Shown: positions 27,816 through 38,618, counted from the stretch's first letter. The stretch: DNA of 64,000 bases from UPXZ01 sp049840795 (GCA_049840795.1 JASGJK010000016.1:124001-188000), one strand, 5' to 3'. The notes: generated by a model not told the origin, from the sequence alone. A program made the numbers and translations.

Positions 27816-28829
27816 CTATCCGCAGGCATTCCACTGGTATTCTGCATTGTATGCTTCGTTTTTCTTCCACAATACAAATATAAGAATTAATAATTTACGC
27901 ATACCAGCTACCACGCCTTTTCGTTTGATTGTAGGATTCCGTTCCACAATACGTTCATACAGGGCCTTAATCGGTTCATTATAAGAGGTTGCCGAGAGGG
28001 CCGGCATATACAAACATTCCCTGATCCGTGTATTCCCTTTCTTGGAAATCCGTGTTTTCCCTTTAAAAAGTCCCGATTGCCGCTCTGCAATATCCAATCC
28101 GGCATAACTTACCACCTGTCGGATATTGTTGAACTGTGTAAACCCATTGGTTTCGCACAGCACAGTGACAATGGTGAGCAAACGCAGCCCTTTAATCGTT
28201 TCTATGTTCTTAACCCGCCGGCTAAATTCCTTATCCTCATTCGTTAACCGAACAATATCGTCTTCAATGATTTGAATGTTCTTCTCCAGAAATTCAATTT
28301 GTTGTTCCTTGAGTTGTAACACTACCGAAAGCGTGCTGTGAGCGTGTTTGAGTCCATGAATCTGACACTTGCAGCGTACCAGATCTTTTTTCAACGATAG
28401 CCGTTCCCTGCATAAATCCCGCAGGTCCTTCATCTTCGGCATCATTGGTTTCCACCACTCCAGGGGGCGTTCCAAACCATACTGGGCAATCATTTGAGCA
28501 TCGGCTTTGTCTGTTTTGGTCTTCATATTCAGGCTCTTGGCAAAATGCTTCATTTTGTTGGCCAACACAACCGAAACTTTTTGATCGTTGTCGTACAGAA
28601 AATGAGCCAGATCCTCGTGATAAACCCCGGTTGTTTCCATGACAAAGATTGGATCCGGCACTTTACTCAAAGTCCAGCTAATCAATTTTTCAAATCCCGG
28701 ATAATCGCTCCGGAAACTGCGTGTAGCCTTAACGACTGACCGTTCGTCCTTTAATTGCTTGATACATACTTCAAAACTGTCCTTGGAAATGTCTATTCCC
28801 ACACACGATTTTAATTCTTTCATACACAA
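27816..28829 (-). CDS. IS110-family transposase (DEDD recombinase), copy 2
   Basis: This 337-residue product is identical to that of copy 1, with DEDD residues in GIDISKD, METTG and KTDKADA and an intact Transposase_20 region. Intact and probably functional. Confidence 0.95.
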   Translation of the reverse strand: MCMKELKSCVGIDISKDSFEVCIKQLKDERSVVKATRSFRSDYPGFEKLISWTLSKVPDPIFVMETTGVYHEDLAHFLYDNDQKVSVVLANKMKHFAKSLNMKTKTDKADAQMIAQYGLERPLEWWKPMMPKMKDLRDLCRERLSLKKDLVRCKCQIHGLKHAHSTLSVVLQLKEQQIEFLEKNIQIIEDDIVRLTNEDKEFSRRVKNIETIKGLRLLTIVTVLCETNGFTQFNNIRQVVSYAGLDIAERQSGLFKGKTRISKKGNTRIRECLYMPALSATSYNEPIKALYERIVERNPTIKRKGVVAGMRKLLILIFVLWKKNEAYNAEYQWNACG

Positions 28830-28853
28830 AAAAAAGTTTGTTTTGTGGTCAGA

Positions 28854-29029
28854 ATTAATCCTTTATAACCGCCTATCCTCGTAAATTATATACTGAATAC
28901 AACCGCTTTAGGATTGTTTCTTAGATACTAATTCAGGCTCGAAAAAGGAAAAACAAAGGGCGCAAAATCTATGGTTCGATATACATTTCTGTTATCAGGC
29001 GTGTGTTGCTATTCCCTTTGCTAATTCTT
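28854..29029 (-). ncRNA. Probable IS110 bridge RNA, copy 2
   Basis: Same sequence as the copy 1 RNA. The target guide AACACACGCCT lies at 28997-29007. One junction base differs (AGGCGGG in the target against AGGCGTG in the guide), so one mismatch is tolerated. Confidence 0.75.
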
Positions 29030-29170
29030 CCCTGTTTGAGTGCAAATATCACAAATTTCTCTCTATTTGAAATATTATGCAAACATACGAGGCGGGTGTT
29101 ATGCGTTAGGTGTTTTTTCATTCTGTTTGTCTTTTCTTCTTGTCGCAGAAAGAACCAATCATTCTCAAAT

Positions 29171-29413
29171 TTAAGGTTTCTCTTTGACAACTTGACTTTG
29201 TCGAATTAGTTGTTCTGTTGTATCTAAAGTCTCTTTCCCGAGTACCTTATTTTGAGTTTTCTGTTCTTTTCTGTCCTTTACAGTTGTTTTCTTAATATGT
29301 AACTTTTCACTCCATTGACTTAGTTCTGAAGTTGGGTCGATAAATTGTTCGTCAATTTCCGTCTTCGTAAGTCCTTTAAAGTTTCGCGAAGTAATATGAA
29401 TGCTTCTTGACAT
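29171..29413 (-). CDS. Small hypothetical protein
   Basis: This 80-residue, charged, largely helical protein starts MSRSIHITSRNFKGLTKTEI, with a Lys/Glu-rich C-terminal half. It is downstream of the 134-residue gene in cassette C20. No family is recognised; DNA or protein binding cannot be decided. Confidence 0.5.
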   Translation of the reverse strand: MSRSIHITSRNFKGLTKTEIDEQFIDPTSELSQWSEKLHIKKTTVKDRKEQKTQNKVLGKETLDTTEQLIRQSQVVKEKP

Positions 29414-29490
29414 TTTATCTGATATTTATTGTTTAATTGATTCCAGTTTTCTTTTCAGAATTGCAGTTTCCACTTTTTGAGTATCCCATT

Positions 29491-29895
29491 TTAAAAGTCA
29501 TTCCATAATTTGAGAAGCACTTTGTGACCTAATTCATCTGTCTCCTCTGGTGTGTCTGTCACATAGATTTCATTTTTTTCGTTTATCACAATTATTTGTC
29601 TTCCGTCAAATAGTCCATTGATAAATTCAATAGCTTCTTTCAATTCGCTTTCTGGTTCATAAGCTCCAAAGAGACTCATATGTGTGTGCCATATACATTC
29701 GCTATTTCTATCTAATCCTATTGATAGTTCATCGTCTTGTGTCGAAACCCAGAAAATTAATTCTTTCTTTTCGCTTGGATATTCAAGAATATAAATATCG
29801 TCTTCATATCTGTAACTGTCAATAAACTGAGGAAAAATCTGTTCTAAGTTTTTCTGTATGTAATTCGAGTATTCCTGTTGGTTTAGTTCTTCCAT
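29491..29895 (-). CDS. Hypothetical acidic protein, immunity-like
   Basis: This 134-residue acidic protein has alternating strands (DDIYILEYPSEKKELIFWVS), a central CIWHTHMSLFG and a C-terminal QIIVINEKNEIYVTD beta stretch. Size, acidity and cassette location resemble immunity proteins of polymorphic toxins, but I cannot name a family. It is the first gene of C20. Confidence 0.5.
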   Translation of the reverse strand: MEELNQQEYSNYIQKNLEQIFPQFIDSYRYEDDIYILEYPSEKKELIFWVSTQDDELSIGLDRNSECIWHTHMSLFGAYEPESELKEAIEFINGLFDGRQIIVINEKNEIYVTDTPEETDELGHKVLLKLWNDF

Positions 29896-29947
29896 ATTAG
29901 TTTATGTGGCTCAATTTGAGTGGTCTTTTTCTTTTTTTTACACTTAC

Positions 29948-30079
29948 GCATAACGTTTTGGGTATTGCCGAAGGCGGGGATTTTTAGCACAAAAGTTCAA
30001 TCGTAGAACGAATGTTGAACCTGGCACAAATGTCCAATTGAAGCCGTTCAGCCCCGCTTTTGGCAATACCTTGTTAGCG
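29948..30079 (-). other. attC19, class C
   Basis: GCATAAC and GTTAGCG enclose GGGTATTGCCGAAGGCGGGG and CCCCGCTTTTGGCAATACC. Confidence 0.87.
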
Positions 30080-30095
30080 GTTCGGGCTTTTGTTG

Positions 30096-33000
30096 TTATG
30101 TCTTAAACACTTTTTTAATTATCTCGTCAATTTCTTTAACTGATATTGCTCCTCGTATGCTTCCGTCTTCAATTACGGTCTGCTTGTCTTCGGTTATGAT
30201 AAGTGTTCCGTTTTTTCCACCGCCTTCGTCAAATGGGAGTATTCCGTTTTCTTTATACCAAGCATATTTTTCGTCCCAACGTTGTTTATACTCTTTGTCG
30301 TGTAACATTCCGCAATGTTCCCAATAATAAACTTCGCCTATGTCATCGTTTTCAATAGTAAAGTCGGGAAGTTTTTCTACTTCTCTGATTAAAAGTTTTT
30401 TCTCGTAAAGTGGGTTTAATCTATTGTCAATTAAACGCTGATAAATTAATAACTCACTTTTTGAACGCAACATTTTTCCGTCACTTGCTTGATGAATTAA
30501 ATTTTTCTCTAAGTATTGACCTTCTATGTCAATTAGTTCAGGATTGTTGAATAAGTTAGTTATTCTTTTTAGTGCGTCTGATTTTGTTGGCGAAGCAAAA
30601 CCTTTTATGTCAAAAGCATTTCCTTGAATGAGCAAAATTACTTTGTCCTTTTGTCGTGTTAGTGCCGTGTAAAGCATTTCTCTTGACAACAAGAAACAAG
30701 GATTAGGAATTACAATAAAAACTTTTCCAAATTCGCTTCCTTGTGCTTTGTGAACTGTCAGCGCATAAGCCAATTCGAGAGGATTATTTGATTCTTCGGA
30801 AAATTCCCAGCCTTTAAAAGTGTATTTGTAACCTTTCTGAGAAGTAAATTCTATCTCGGTGTTTTTAGGTCTTCCTTTAAAAGTCATTTTGGACGTTTTG
30901 AATTGTCCAATTACCATTCCTATTTCGCCATTTGCAACGTAATTCAATGAACCGTCTGGCCATACTTCGTTTCTTCGGTTGTTAAACAGATTGATGATTT
31001 TGTCTCCATATACAATTTCTTCTAAGCCAATAGGCGAAGGAATTTTGCCGTATTTATTACGTGCATATTCAACTTTGTCTTTTCTAAATTGCTTATGTAT
31101 TTTTCTGTTTAACGCTCTAACACCAAAAACTTTTTCTCTAACAGGCGATAAAATTTGCCATTGTTCTGCTGAATTAGCGGCTTCTCTGAAATTAAAATAT
31201 CTACCGTCAGATGAACCAAGAGTTTTATTAAACGTTTCAACATCTTCAATAGAAGACATTCCTAATTCTGAAACTAAAACCTCTTCAAACTTTTTATCAA
31301 ATTCCGCTTCATTTTCCCAATATGCTATTCGTAGATAATTTGAATTAGGCGTTGTAATTATGTGGTTTATGATACTGTCTGCCCCAGGCTCTAAAGATTC
31401 TCCGCTAAACCATTCGGCAAGTTGTAAATCTTCTCTTTTTGTCCCACCTTGTCTGCGTTTAATAGTAAGTTCTGCGTAACCTTTGTCAATTCTTGGAAAC
31501 GAAGTTTCAATTCCTTCGGGTTTCAAAAAGTGAATTATGTCAAGAAATGGGCGACCTGCACCTATTGGCGGCAATTGTCTGTGGTCGCCAACTAAAATAA
31601 ATCTCTTAACTCCCTTCAAACAATCTAAAGTTGTTGCCAACATTTCTTCTGTCAGCATTGATGCTTCGTCAAGAATAACTGTTTCGTATTGACCTTCGCA
31701 ATATTGATTTGACAAAACATATTGTTGCACTTCGCCGTTATATCTGCCGAAACTTTGTAAGAATTGTGCTAATGTTTTTGCTGTAACATCTATGTCTTTA
31801 GCAACTTCTTCCATTCGCACTCTTGCTTTACCTGTTGGTGCAAGCAAAAGAACTCCGTTGTCTTCAACTTCTTTTTGTCCTGCTAAAATGGTAAGTAATG
31901 TTGTTTTTCCTGTCCCTGCGGGACCAATCAATACGGAAAATCTACTCTCTGCAATTTCTTTTAATGCAGCGGCTTTCTCTTTTCTTGCTTTTAGTTCTTG
32001 TTCATCGGGTTTACCTTTGGTAAATGCTTTTAAAGCGTCATCTAATAAAGAAGCCCAATCTGCATTTAATTCAAGTCGTTTTGCATTTACTCGTTGAGTA
32101 ATTTTTTGATTGATAATTTCTCTTGTTTCTGAAAAACGTTTTAATTGATACGCCCTGTCTCTGTTTTTCATTTCTTGCAAAGTAATTGCACCCGCAAAAA
32201 CAGTTTCGGCTAAATCAAAATAATCGCTATTAATATCACAAGTTGGCGAAATAGATAAACTTCTTATTTGCTTGATTATTTCTTTACGTGGCAACAAAGT
32301 GTGTCCAAGAATAGAAGCAAATTCTAACTGTTGTATCGTTAATGCTCTTATGCGATTATTTTCAAAAGGGTCTGATAATAAGAAGCCGTTTGGCAATAGA
32401 TTATCAGTTTCTTTTTTCAAGTATAATCCTAAATCAATTGTTCCTAATGCTATTGGCGTAGCGGTTAGTCGCAAATCTTCGTATATCAAATACGGATTAC
32501 TCGAAATATTTCTTCGTCTTTTCTATCAATTCCTAATTCTTCTCTTTCTTCGTGAACAAACAGAAATTTTGCTTGCTCGAAATATTCAAGTCAAAACGAC
32601 TTAGTAAGTGTAGAAACTGAATACGGGTTGGTGTTGTTTTGGTTTTTAATTGTTGATACAGTTTTTTGCTGTTAAATGGAATCAATGTTGCAACCACATC
32701 TGATAAAATACCTTTTGGATTGTCTAATGCTTTTTCAAAGAGAAGCCAAGGATTTTCCTTGTCATCTTTTAGTTGATTAATAATTTCCGCAGCAACAAAA
32801 TGCCCTTTCTCAATTCCAAAAGCACAAAGTGCTGAACCCATTCCAGGGTAAGCACCTCTCAATTTTTCCAATTCGGCAATTTCGTTGTGAATCCATTGAA
32901 TTTTTAGAGTGTTGTTATCGCCAATTCCTAATGTTTCGGCTTTCTCTAATGATTTTATACATTCCAACAAAACTCTAATTGCACTGTCGTTGCTTACGTG

Positions 33001-33844
33001 TTCGGCTGCATACGAAAATTCAAAACGTTTGTCGTTTGGAACAATAACCGCTATGTCTGCAATATCAAAGTCAATATTTTCTTCTTGATATGAAATTGCT
33101 TCGTGATAAGGTAATAAGAAACCACTTTTACCGTCCTTTCTAATGGAATGCAAAATCATATGTTCCCAATATGTCGCAGCGAAACGATTATTACTACCTT
33201 CGTATGCTTCGGAAGGAATGATTTTGTCAATTTTTCCAACGCCTACTAAAACTCTTCCCGATTCTTCTACAAACGGTGTTTGTTTAGCGTAGAAAAAAAC
33301 AAGAGAATGTTTTGGTTCTAAATGTTCAAAAAAAGCATTTAGTAATGCTTTCTGATTATTCAGTTCTTGAACCCAGTTGTCGTTTCCACTTGTTGCCCAA
33401 TCAAGTTCTGGTTCTCGGCTTTCGTCAAAATTTAAGTCGTATAAACTTGTTTTCTCTTTTGCGTTTTCTTTCAGCATCCAATGATATGGAACTGCTGCTG
33501 CTGAAAAAGCGGGAAATTGAATTTTTGTCGGCTTTAGATGTCCGTGTGTTGTTGGTGAACTTTCTGCGTATGGGTGTCGCAAGGTTTTGTAAAAAGGGAA
33601 TGACGACATAAATGTCGCTCTTTCGCCAACACAAACAGGATATTGGTCTTCATCTAAGTCTTTTAGAAATTGTCCTTTGGTGCTGTCTTCTAACTCGTCA
33701 TCTCTGTTTAACGCACAATTTTTCAAAATAAGACAAGCACCATTGGCTTTAGGATTGTTGCAAACAGAACCATTCCAAGCGTTGTCGGTGCCAAGGCACA
33801 CGAATTGAAAGGTGTTTTAGAATGTATCTTGGATTGTGTTTCAC
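30096..33844 (-). pseudogene. RecD-like helicase with Cys-containing N-terminal domain, frameshifted
   Basis: The family-like reading starts with GTG at 33844 (KHNPRYILKHLSIRVPWH). It needs three one-base corrections, near 33788, 32588 and 32512, to give one protein of about 1240 residues. The N-terminal domain has NAWNGSVCNNPKANGACLIL, probably metal binding. The helicase part carries LIGPAGTGKTTLL, VILDEASML, ILVGDHRQLPPIG and the C-terminal UvrD-like LAYALTVHKAQGSEF and MLYTALTRQKDKVIL, as in RecD2/TraA-type SF1 helicases. It is followed by a nuclease-like LIYQRLIDNRL...DFTIEN segment. It fills cassette C19 alone, making it an unusually large cassette. Probably a defence or DNA-repair helicase. 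Confidence 0.75.
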
Positions 33845-33895
33845 GTTTTTGTTAATTGTCTGTAATTTGTTTGTTGTAGAGTCGTTTAGCCTGAC

Positions 33896-34027
33896 CGCTA
33901 ACGTTTTGGGTATTGCCGAAGGCGGGGATTTTTAGCACAAAAGTTCAATCGAAGAACGAATGTTGAACCTTGCACAAATGCACAATCGAAGCACTTCAGC
34001 CCCGCTTTTGGCAATACCTTGTTAGCG
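33896..34027 (-). other. attC18, class C
   Basis: CGCTAAC and GTTAGCG enclose GGGTATTGCCGAAGGCGGGG and CCCCGCTTTTGGCAATACC; almost the same as attC19. Confidence 0.88.
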
Positions 34028-34048
34028 GTTCGTTGCAATTTCTACGGT

Positions 34049-34867
34049 TTATTTTAGTTTCTTCATTGAGTTATTTTCAAGCAAAGATTTCATTTGAGTT
34101 ATGGCAACTTTGTTGAGTTGGATAAGTCTGTCGCTTTGTGATAAACCTTGTCCGATAAGCAAAGCGTTGATACTTTCCATATTGCTCAAAACAACTAATT
34201 GCTCCAAAGTCGCATAATCTCTTATATTTCCTTTTTGGTCGGGATTATTTTCTTTCCAAATTTTTGCTGTAATTCCAAAAAGTGCAACGTTCAATAAATC
34301 GGCTTCGTTTGCATAAACAAATCCTGCTTGTTGTTTCGTAATTTCTTTTGGTATCAGGTTTTCTTTGATTGCGTCAGTATGAATTTGATAATTGACTTTT
34401 GCCAAAGTCCGCTGTAAATTCCATTCTAATTTTAGACGGTCGTTTTCATCGTCTTTTAAACGTTGAAATTCGTTGACCAAATAGATTTGAAATTCTGGAC
34501 TTAGCCACATTGCAAAATGAAAAGCAATGTCTTTGTGGGCATAAGTTCCTCCGTAACGTCCTGATTTTACAAGCATTCCAATAGATTTCGTTCTGTCAAT
34601 CCATTGACCAACAGACATCATAAACCGATTCGTTCCTGCTTCTTGTCCAATTACCCCGAATTCGGGGTAATTAAAATTGGGATTTTTAATTTTTTCCCAA
34701 ACGCCCAAATATTCCAAAGTGTTTTTATTGGTTATCCATTTCCCAATTAAACTGCTTCCTTCATTAAAACCTTTGGTCATATCAGTCAAACTGATAAAGT
34801 CGGTTTCGTTTTGATGAATAACCGCTATCGTTGATTCGTTTACGTTTAATGTCCTGCTTTTTGCCAT
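34049..34867 (-). CDS. KilA-N domain protein
   Basis: This 272-residue protein starts with a KilA-N DNA-binding domain: FISLTDMTKGFNEGSSLIGK, NTLEYLGVWEKI, then the family signature KSGRYGGTYAHKDIAFHFAM and WLSPEFQIYLVNEF. KilA-N domains occur in phage and plasmid regulators. Here it shares cassette C18 with a GIY-YIG protein. The helical C-terminus with GFVYANEADLLNVALFG looks complete. A transcriptional or phage-response role is inference. Confidence 0.85.
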   Translation of the reverse strand: MAKSRTLNVNESTIAVIHQNETDFISLTDMTKGFNEGSSLIGKWITNKNTLEYLGVWEKIKNPNFNYPEFGVIGQEAGTNRFMMSVGQWIDRTKSIGMLVKSGRYGGTYAHKDIAFHFAMWLSPEFQIYLVNEFQRLKDDENDRLKLEWNLQRTLAKVNYQIHTDAIKENLIPKEITKQQAGFVYANEADLLNVALFGITAKIWKENNPDQKGNIRDYATLEQLVVLSNMESINALLIGQGLSQSDRLIQLNKVAITQMKSLLENNSMKKLK

Positions 34868-34948
34868 ATTGTTGGTTTACTAGACGACAAATTTACAAAA
34901 AATATACAGTGAGATTTAGCTTGTCCAATCCACTTTGGAAAAATTCGT

Positions 34949-35236
34949 TTAGTAATTATTTTCTTGAATTTCTTTGCTTTCCAAATATTTTTCCCATTCT
35001 TCGGAAATAGTTTTAATGAATGACATTGCGTATCGGTCTTCTCCAAAACCTTTCACAATTTTCGGTTCGATTAGCTCTGTTGTTTCCGTTTCTTCATTAA
35101 ACACATATTCGTTTCCTTTCAACAGATGAATATTCACATAACAGCCTCCATAACCGCCCGAAAATGGCGTTGTGTTAATATGCTTTATGTTCCCAAGGTC
35201 GTAAGATTCGTCTCCGTAGATAAAAATTCTTCCCAT
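34949..35236 (-). CDS. Hypothetical protein between KilA-N and GIY-YIG genes
   Basis: This 95-residue, glycine- and tyrosine-rich protein begins MGRIFIYGDESYDLGNI and contains TTPFSGGYGGCYVNIHL. It starts 3 bp after the GIY-YIG gene, so it is co-transcribed. Family not recognised. Confidence 0.55.
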   Translation of the reverse strand: MGRIFIYGDESYDLGNIKHINTTPFSGGYGGCYVNIHLLKGNEYVFNEETETTELIEPKIVKGFGEDRYAMSFIKTISEEWEKYLESKEIQENNY

Positions 35237-35238
35237 AT

Positions 35239-36042
35239 TTAATTGTTATTAAGTCCGAATGAGTTTGTTCCTAGTTTGTTTTTGAAAAGTCGTTCTTTTT
35301 TGATGGCTTCGTCTGCCGTGATGGTTCTTGGTAAAAGCATTAAAATCGAAAACTGAAAATGATTTCCGTACATCGGGTCAAAATCAAGAAGTTCTTTGAG
35401 CATTTTGTTATGTCCGTGTCCATTTGTCAAAACGTAATTGCTCCAACGTCCCCAAATCCCATTTTCTCCATAAGCCGATCCAACATAAAGTTTCCCTGTT
35501 TTTGTATCATTTATTAGGTAAATTCCTTTTGTAACAGAAAGCACTTTTTTCCAATCGCTATATTGGTTGGTTACGATTTCTTTGAGTTCGTCAAAATTTA
35601 GAATGAAGTCGAAATAATCAGTAAATTGTTTGTAGTGAAGACCTGGATGAATTTCTATAACTTCCATTTCGTTTTTTATCCATTGATGCCAAGAAATTGC
35701 GTTGCTCCATTTGATGATGACACGTTCTTTGAGGTCATCAAACAGCTCAACAACTTCGGTCATTTGATATTCAAAATGGTCATCTGCGATTTTTTGTCTG
35801 TTAGTAATTTGATAAATACCTATAAATCGTGATAAAATCCCTTCCTCTCCAATAAAAGAAACAATGTAATCAACTCCGTTGAAAACGTCTTTCGATTGTG
35901 AATTTTGATAGGCTAAAAACTTTTCTCTTTCAGTTTTGTAGAGGTTGTATAAATCCTGTCGTCCGTCTTTGTGTCTTACGAGTTTGACTTTGGCATTTCT
36001 GTCAAGCCCTCGATTGAAAAGTAATTCTTGAATTGTTATCAT
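35239..36042 (-). CDS. GIY-YIG nuclease family protein
   Basis: This 267-residue protein has a GIY-YIG nuclease domain in the C-terminal half: KGIYLINDTKTGKLYVGSAY supplies GIY and a YVG variant of YIG, with a downstream arginine (GRWSNYV) and the GHGHN segment. The N-terminal half is a separate domain similar to that found fused to GIY-YIG in restriction-like proteins. It is the first gene of the three-gene cassette C18. Endonuclease activity is likely, the target is unknown. Confidence 0.8.
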   Translation of the reverse strand: MITIQELLFNRGLDRNAKVKLVRHKDGRQDLYNLYKTEREKFLAYQNSQSKDVFNGVDYIVSFIGEEGILSRFIGIYQITNRQKIADDHFEYQMTEVVELFDDLKERVIIKWSNAISWHQWIKNEMEVIEIHPGLHYKQFTDYFDFILNFDELKEIVTNQYSDWKKVLSVTKGIYLINDTKTGKLYVGSAYGENGIWGRWSNYVLTNGHGHNKMLKELLDFDPMYGNHFQFSILMLLPRTITADEAIKKERLFKNKLGTNSFGLNNN

Positions 36043-36086
36043 TTTGTCCGTTGTTTGGTTTCAGCGGTGTGTTTGGAAGCAATTAC

Positions 36087-36218
36087 CGCTAACGGTTTGC
36101 CGCTTTGCGAAGGCGGGGATTTTCAGCACTAAACTTCATTAGAAGCACAAAGCTTGAATTTTGCACTTCACTTTCATAGAAGCACGAAACCCCCGCTTTT
36201 GCAAAACGGCTGTTAGCG
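36087..36218 (-). other. attC17, class C variant
   Basis: CGCTAAC and GTTAGCG enclose TTTGCCGCTTTGCGAAGGCG and CCCCCGCTTTTGCAAAACGG; the central repeat is CACTAAACTTCATTAGAAGC. Confidence 0.84.
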
Positions 36219-36227
36219 GTAGTTATT

Positions 36228-37382
36228 CTATTCTTTTTCAAGTTCTTCAATCGCTTTTTTTATAGGTGTTGTGTCAAATAATGATGAACCAATTTCAATG
36301 GCTTTCTTATAAAACGGCAAAATAAATTTTGGGAAGCTTCTTTTTTTAAAAGGATTTGGTTCTTGCTCCATTTTCTTGTGTCGTAAACCACCAAACTTTA
36401 AAAGCAAATTTGTAGCCCTTGCTATTTCATTCGGTTGTTTGCGGTCTGATATTTTCTCAATTAAGTTGTGAAATTCAACATCACTTTGATGAATGTCGTC
36501 CTTATTCTCGTATCGTTTAAGTTGGTCGTCAATTTCTACTGTCTCAACATTAGGCATATTGAAAGTAATGTTATGACCAGCATACATATCATATTGCTCG
36601 TCATACCAAATTCCCGAGTCGTGCCATTGTCCGTAGAACTGAACTGCATTTTTTATTTTGAAGCCTTTTAGTCCGTCTGCTGAACCCATAATGGTAATGT
36701 CACAGAGATTTGGGAAGTAACCCTTAACTGTTTTATCTGCCGTGTAACTTGCGAAAGAACTTAAATAAAGGTATTTAAACGTGTTAAAGAATACAATTAC
36801 ATTCTCAACCTTGGGATAGAAAAAATCTTCTACATTAAAAGAAGATTGTCCAAGTCCTTCAATAACGATTGGTTCTGTATCGTGAAGAATATATTCGTCT
36901 TCACTTAAAGCATATGCAGAATGAAAAAATGTGTTTCTAATTTCTTTGAAATGGTTTTGCTTGAAGAAGTCGATAATATTTGGCTTTCCCGCATCGTGTA
37001 GAAGTTCTAAAAGGATGTCTTGTTTTTCACCAATACCAAGAAGTCGTTCATACTTTCTAGTTTTCCAAAATAGGTAAGAGGAACCTTTGTAACCCGTTTT
37101 AACTTTACACAAACTTCCAATGATGTTGTAGAAGTCGCTGTTTTCAAAGAATGTTGAGTATAGTAATGCAGCAATTCTTGTTTTCTCTTTTCCTGTATGC
37201 CCCTGGTATAAATTTTTGTAAAATTCAATTGCGTCAAACCACTCATAAAGGTTGGTCATCAGCTTATGCGTTCCCATACCCCTATAATTTATTAAAGTCA
37301 AAACAAAGTCAAACTCATTTCTTTGTTTCGCTTCATCAAATAAGGTTTCTAGGTCGTTAGTTACATTGTCCATATTAAGCAC
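36228..37382 (-). CDS. Hypothetical protein with HEPN-like RNxxxH motif
   Basis: This 384-residue soluble helical protein contains HFKEIRNTFFHSAYAL near residue 165, matching the HEPN RNase signature R-x4-H. The rest shows no domain I know; the C-terminal part is basic (KKMEQEPNPFKKRSFPK). It is the only gene of C17. A ribonuclease toxin or defence role is an inference from the motif alone. Confidence 0.55.
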   Translation of the reverse strand: MLNMDNVTNDLETLFDEAKQRNEFDFVLTLINYRGMGTHKLMTNLYEWFDAIEFYKNLYQGHTGKEKTRIAALLYSTFFENSDFYNIIGSLCKVKTGYKGSSYLFWKTRKYERLLGIGEKQDILLELLHDAGKPNIIDFFKQNHFKEIRNTFFHSAYALSEDEYILHDTEPIVIEGLGQSSFNVEDFFYPKVENVIVFFNTFKYLYLSSFASYTADKTVKGYFPNLCDITIMGSADGLKGFKIKNAVQFYGQWHDSGIWYDEQYDMYAGHNITFNMPNVETVEIDDQLKRYENKDDIHQSDVEFHNLIEKISDRKQPNEIARATNLLLKFGGLRHKKMEQEPNPFKKRSFPKFILPFYKKAIEIGSSLFDTTPIKKAIEELEKE

Positions 37383-37401
37383 TGTCGTTTTTTATAATTA
37401 C

Positions 37402-37534
37402 CGCTAACGGAGGGGGCTAACTGCCATTGGCGGATTTGCGGGAGCTTTTCTGTCGGAAGACAGAAATGTGCGAGCGTAAATCTGACAATGTGAATACTTT
37501 TCGACCCCGCCAGTGCAGATAGCCTGTGTTAGCG
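37402..37534 (-). other. attC16, class A
   Basis: CGCTAAC and GTTAGCG enclose GGGGGCTAACTGCCATTGGC and GCCAGTGCAGATAGCC, with central CTGTCGGAAGACAG. Confidence 0.88.
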
Positions 37535-37543
37535 GTTCGGGCT

Positions 37544-38371
37544 TTATAAGTTATTGTTTCTATATAATACATTCCTTATCATTTCTTGCGCATTTTCAAT
37601 TAGTACTTTATTCTGTTCGTTTTTGAGACTTTCAAACTTTTCTATAAAACCATATAGGTTATTGTCCTGCTCTATGCGTTTATTCTTAATCTTTTCATTG
37701 TAGCCAATCATTAGCTTATTTGTAAATACAACCATACGATTCAAAATATCTAAAAATGGAGTTAGTGTTTGGAAAGTCTCGTCAATGTCAATCTCTTGTA
37801 ACATTCTGTAAACTTTATGAGAATTCTTGTCATAGTGAATAGATAAGTCTCTCTTTCTTTTAATTTCTTCAAAGTTGATTTCTGAATATTTTTCCAACTG
37901 TTGAGTTAGATTGTCGTACTCTTCCTTTTCTGACGGAAAATCAGTTATGATTTGACAAACTTCTTTTAGCCAAAATGAGTTGTTCCTATGTTTTGCTATA
38001 ATCTCTCCATTCTCGTTTTCCCAGACAAAATTGTATATTTTTTTATATCCTTCATTTATGATAATTAGTACTTGTCTTGCTGCAAATAGCCCTTCATATT
38101 GAGACCTTGCATTTAAATATATTTTTATTGCGGTTGAAAGGTCAAGTATAAGAATACCAAGGAACAATTCGTACTCAGCCAAATGAGTTAGATTAGTCCA
38201 ATCAATAGAATCAATAGATATATTTTCCTTTAAAGAAACTGGTTTACTTCTTCAATTTTTTTAATCTGTCCATTTAGTACATCTATTAATTCTGTGTTTT
38301 TGTCAGATATTTGAGTCAATAATCTCACTTAGACGTTTTCTTGTTTCCTCTGTCATTAGTGTTTTCTTCAT
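37544..38371 (-). pseudogene. HEPN-like helical protein, two frameshifts near the N-terminus
   Basis: The intact part (from 38182) is a 212-residue helical protein with FEEIKRKRDLSIHYDKN, an R-x4-H motif in the context typical of HEPN-like proteins. Upstream, ATG at 38371 (MKKTLMTEETRKRLSEIIDS) connects through a second frame (DKNTELIDVLNGQIKKIEEV) to SLKENISIDSIDWTNLTHLA. Two one-base lesions at about 38310 and 38240 therefore separate the start from the body. C16 holds this gene only. Confidence 0.6.
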
Positions 38372-38394
38372 ACTTGTATTTTTGGTTGCCTGAC

Positions 38395-38528
38395 CGCTAA
38401 CGTAGGGGGCTAACTGCCATTGGCGGATTTGCGGGAGCTTTTCTGTCGGGAGACAAAAAGTGTGCGAGCGTAAATCTGACAATGTGGATACCTTTCGACC
38501 CCGCCAATGCAGATAGCCCTTGTTAGCA
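38395..38528 (-). other. attC15, class A
   Basis: CGCTAAC and GTTAGCA enclose GGGGGCTAACTGCCATTGGC and GCCAATGCAGATAGCCC. Confidence 0.88.
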
Positions 38529-38618
38529 GCAGGCTGTTTTTTTCGCTCTAAACTTTTCGCGTTTTAATTTCCACCGAATCGATTATTCTTTCCCTCGAAC
38601 TTATTTTTATTTTCTTGT

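Larger units (their letters stand above)
27612..29089 (-). mobile_element. IS110-family insertion sequence, copy 2
   Basis: It is identical in layout and, as far as I can read, in sequence to copy 1 (1343-2820), inserted at the same attC position. The candidate bridge RNA lies at about 28854-29029 on the minus strand, with the same guides. Confidence 0.92.
27529..29104 (-). other. attC20, class B, shortened and split by IS110 copy 2
   Basis: The left half 27529-27611 holds CCATAAC, GGCTATGGGC and the complement GACCATAG, but lacks the central CTGTCG hairpin of other class-B sites. The right half is 29090-29104 (GGCGGGTGTTATGC). Confidence 0.8.
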
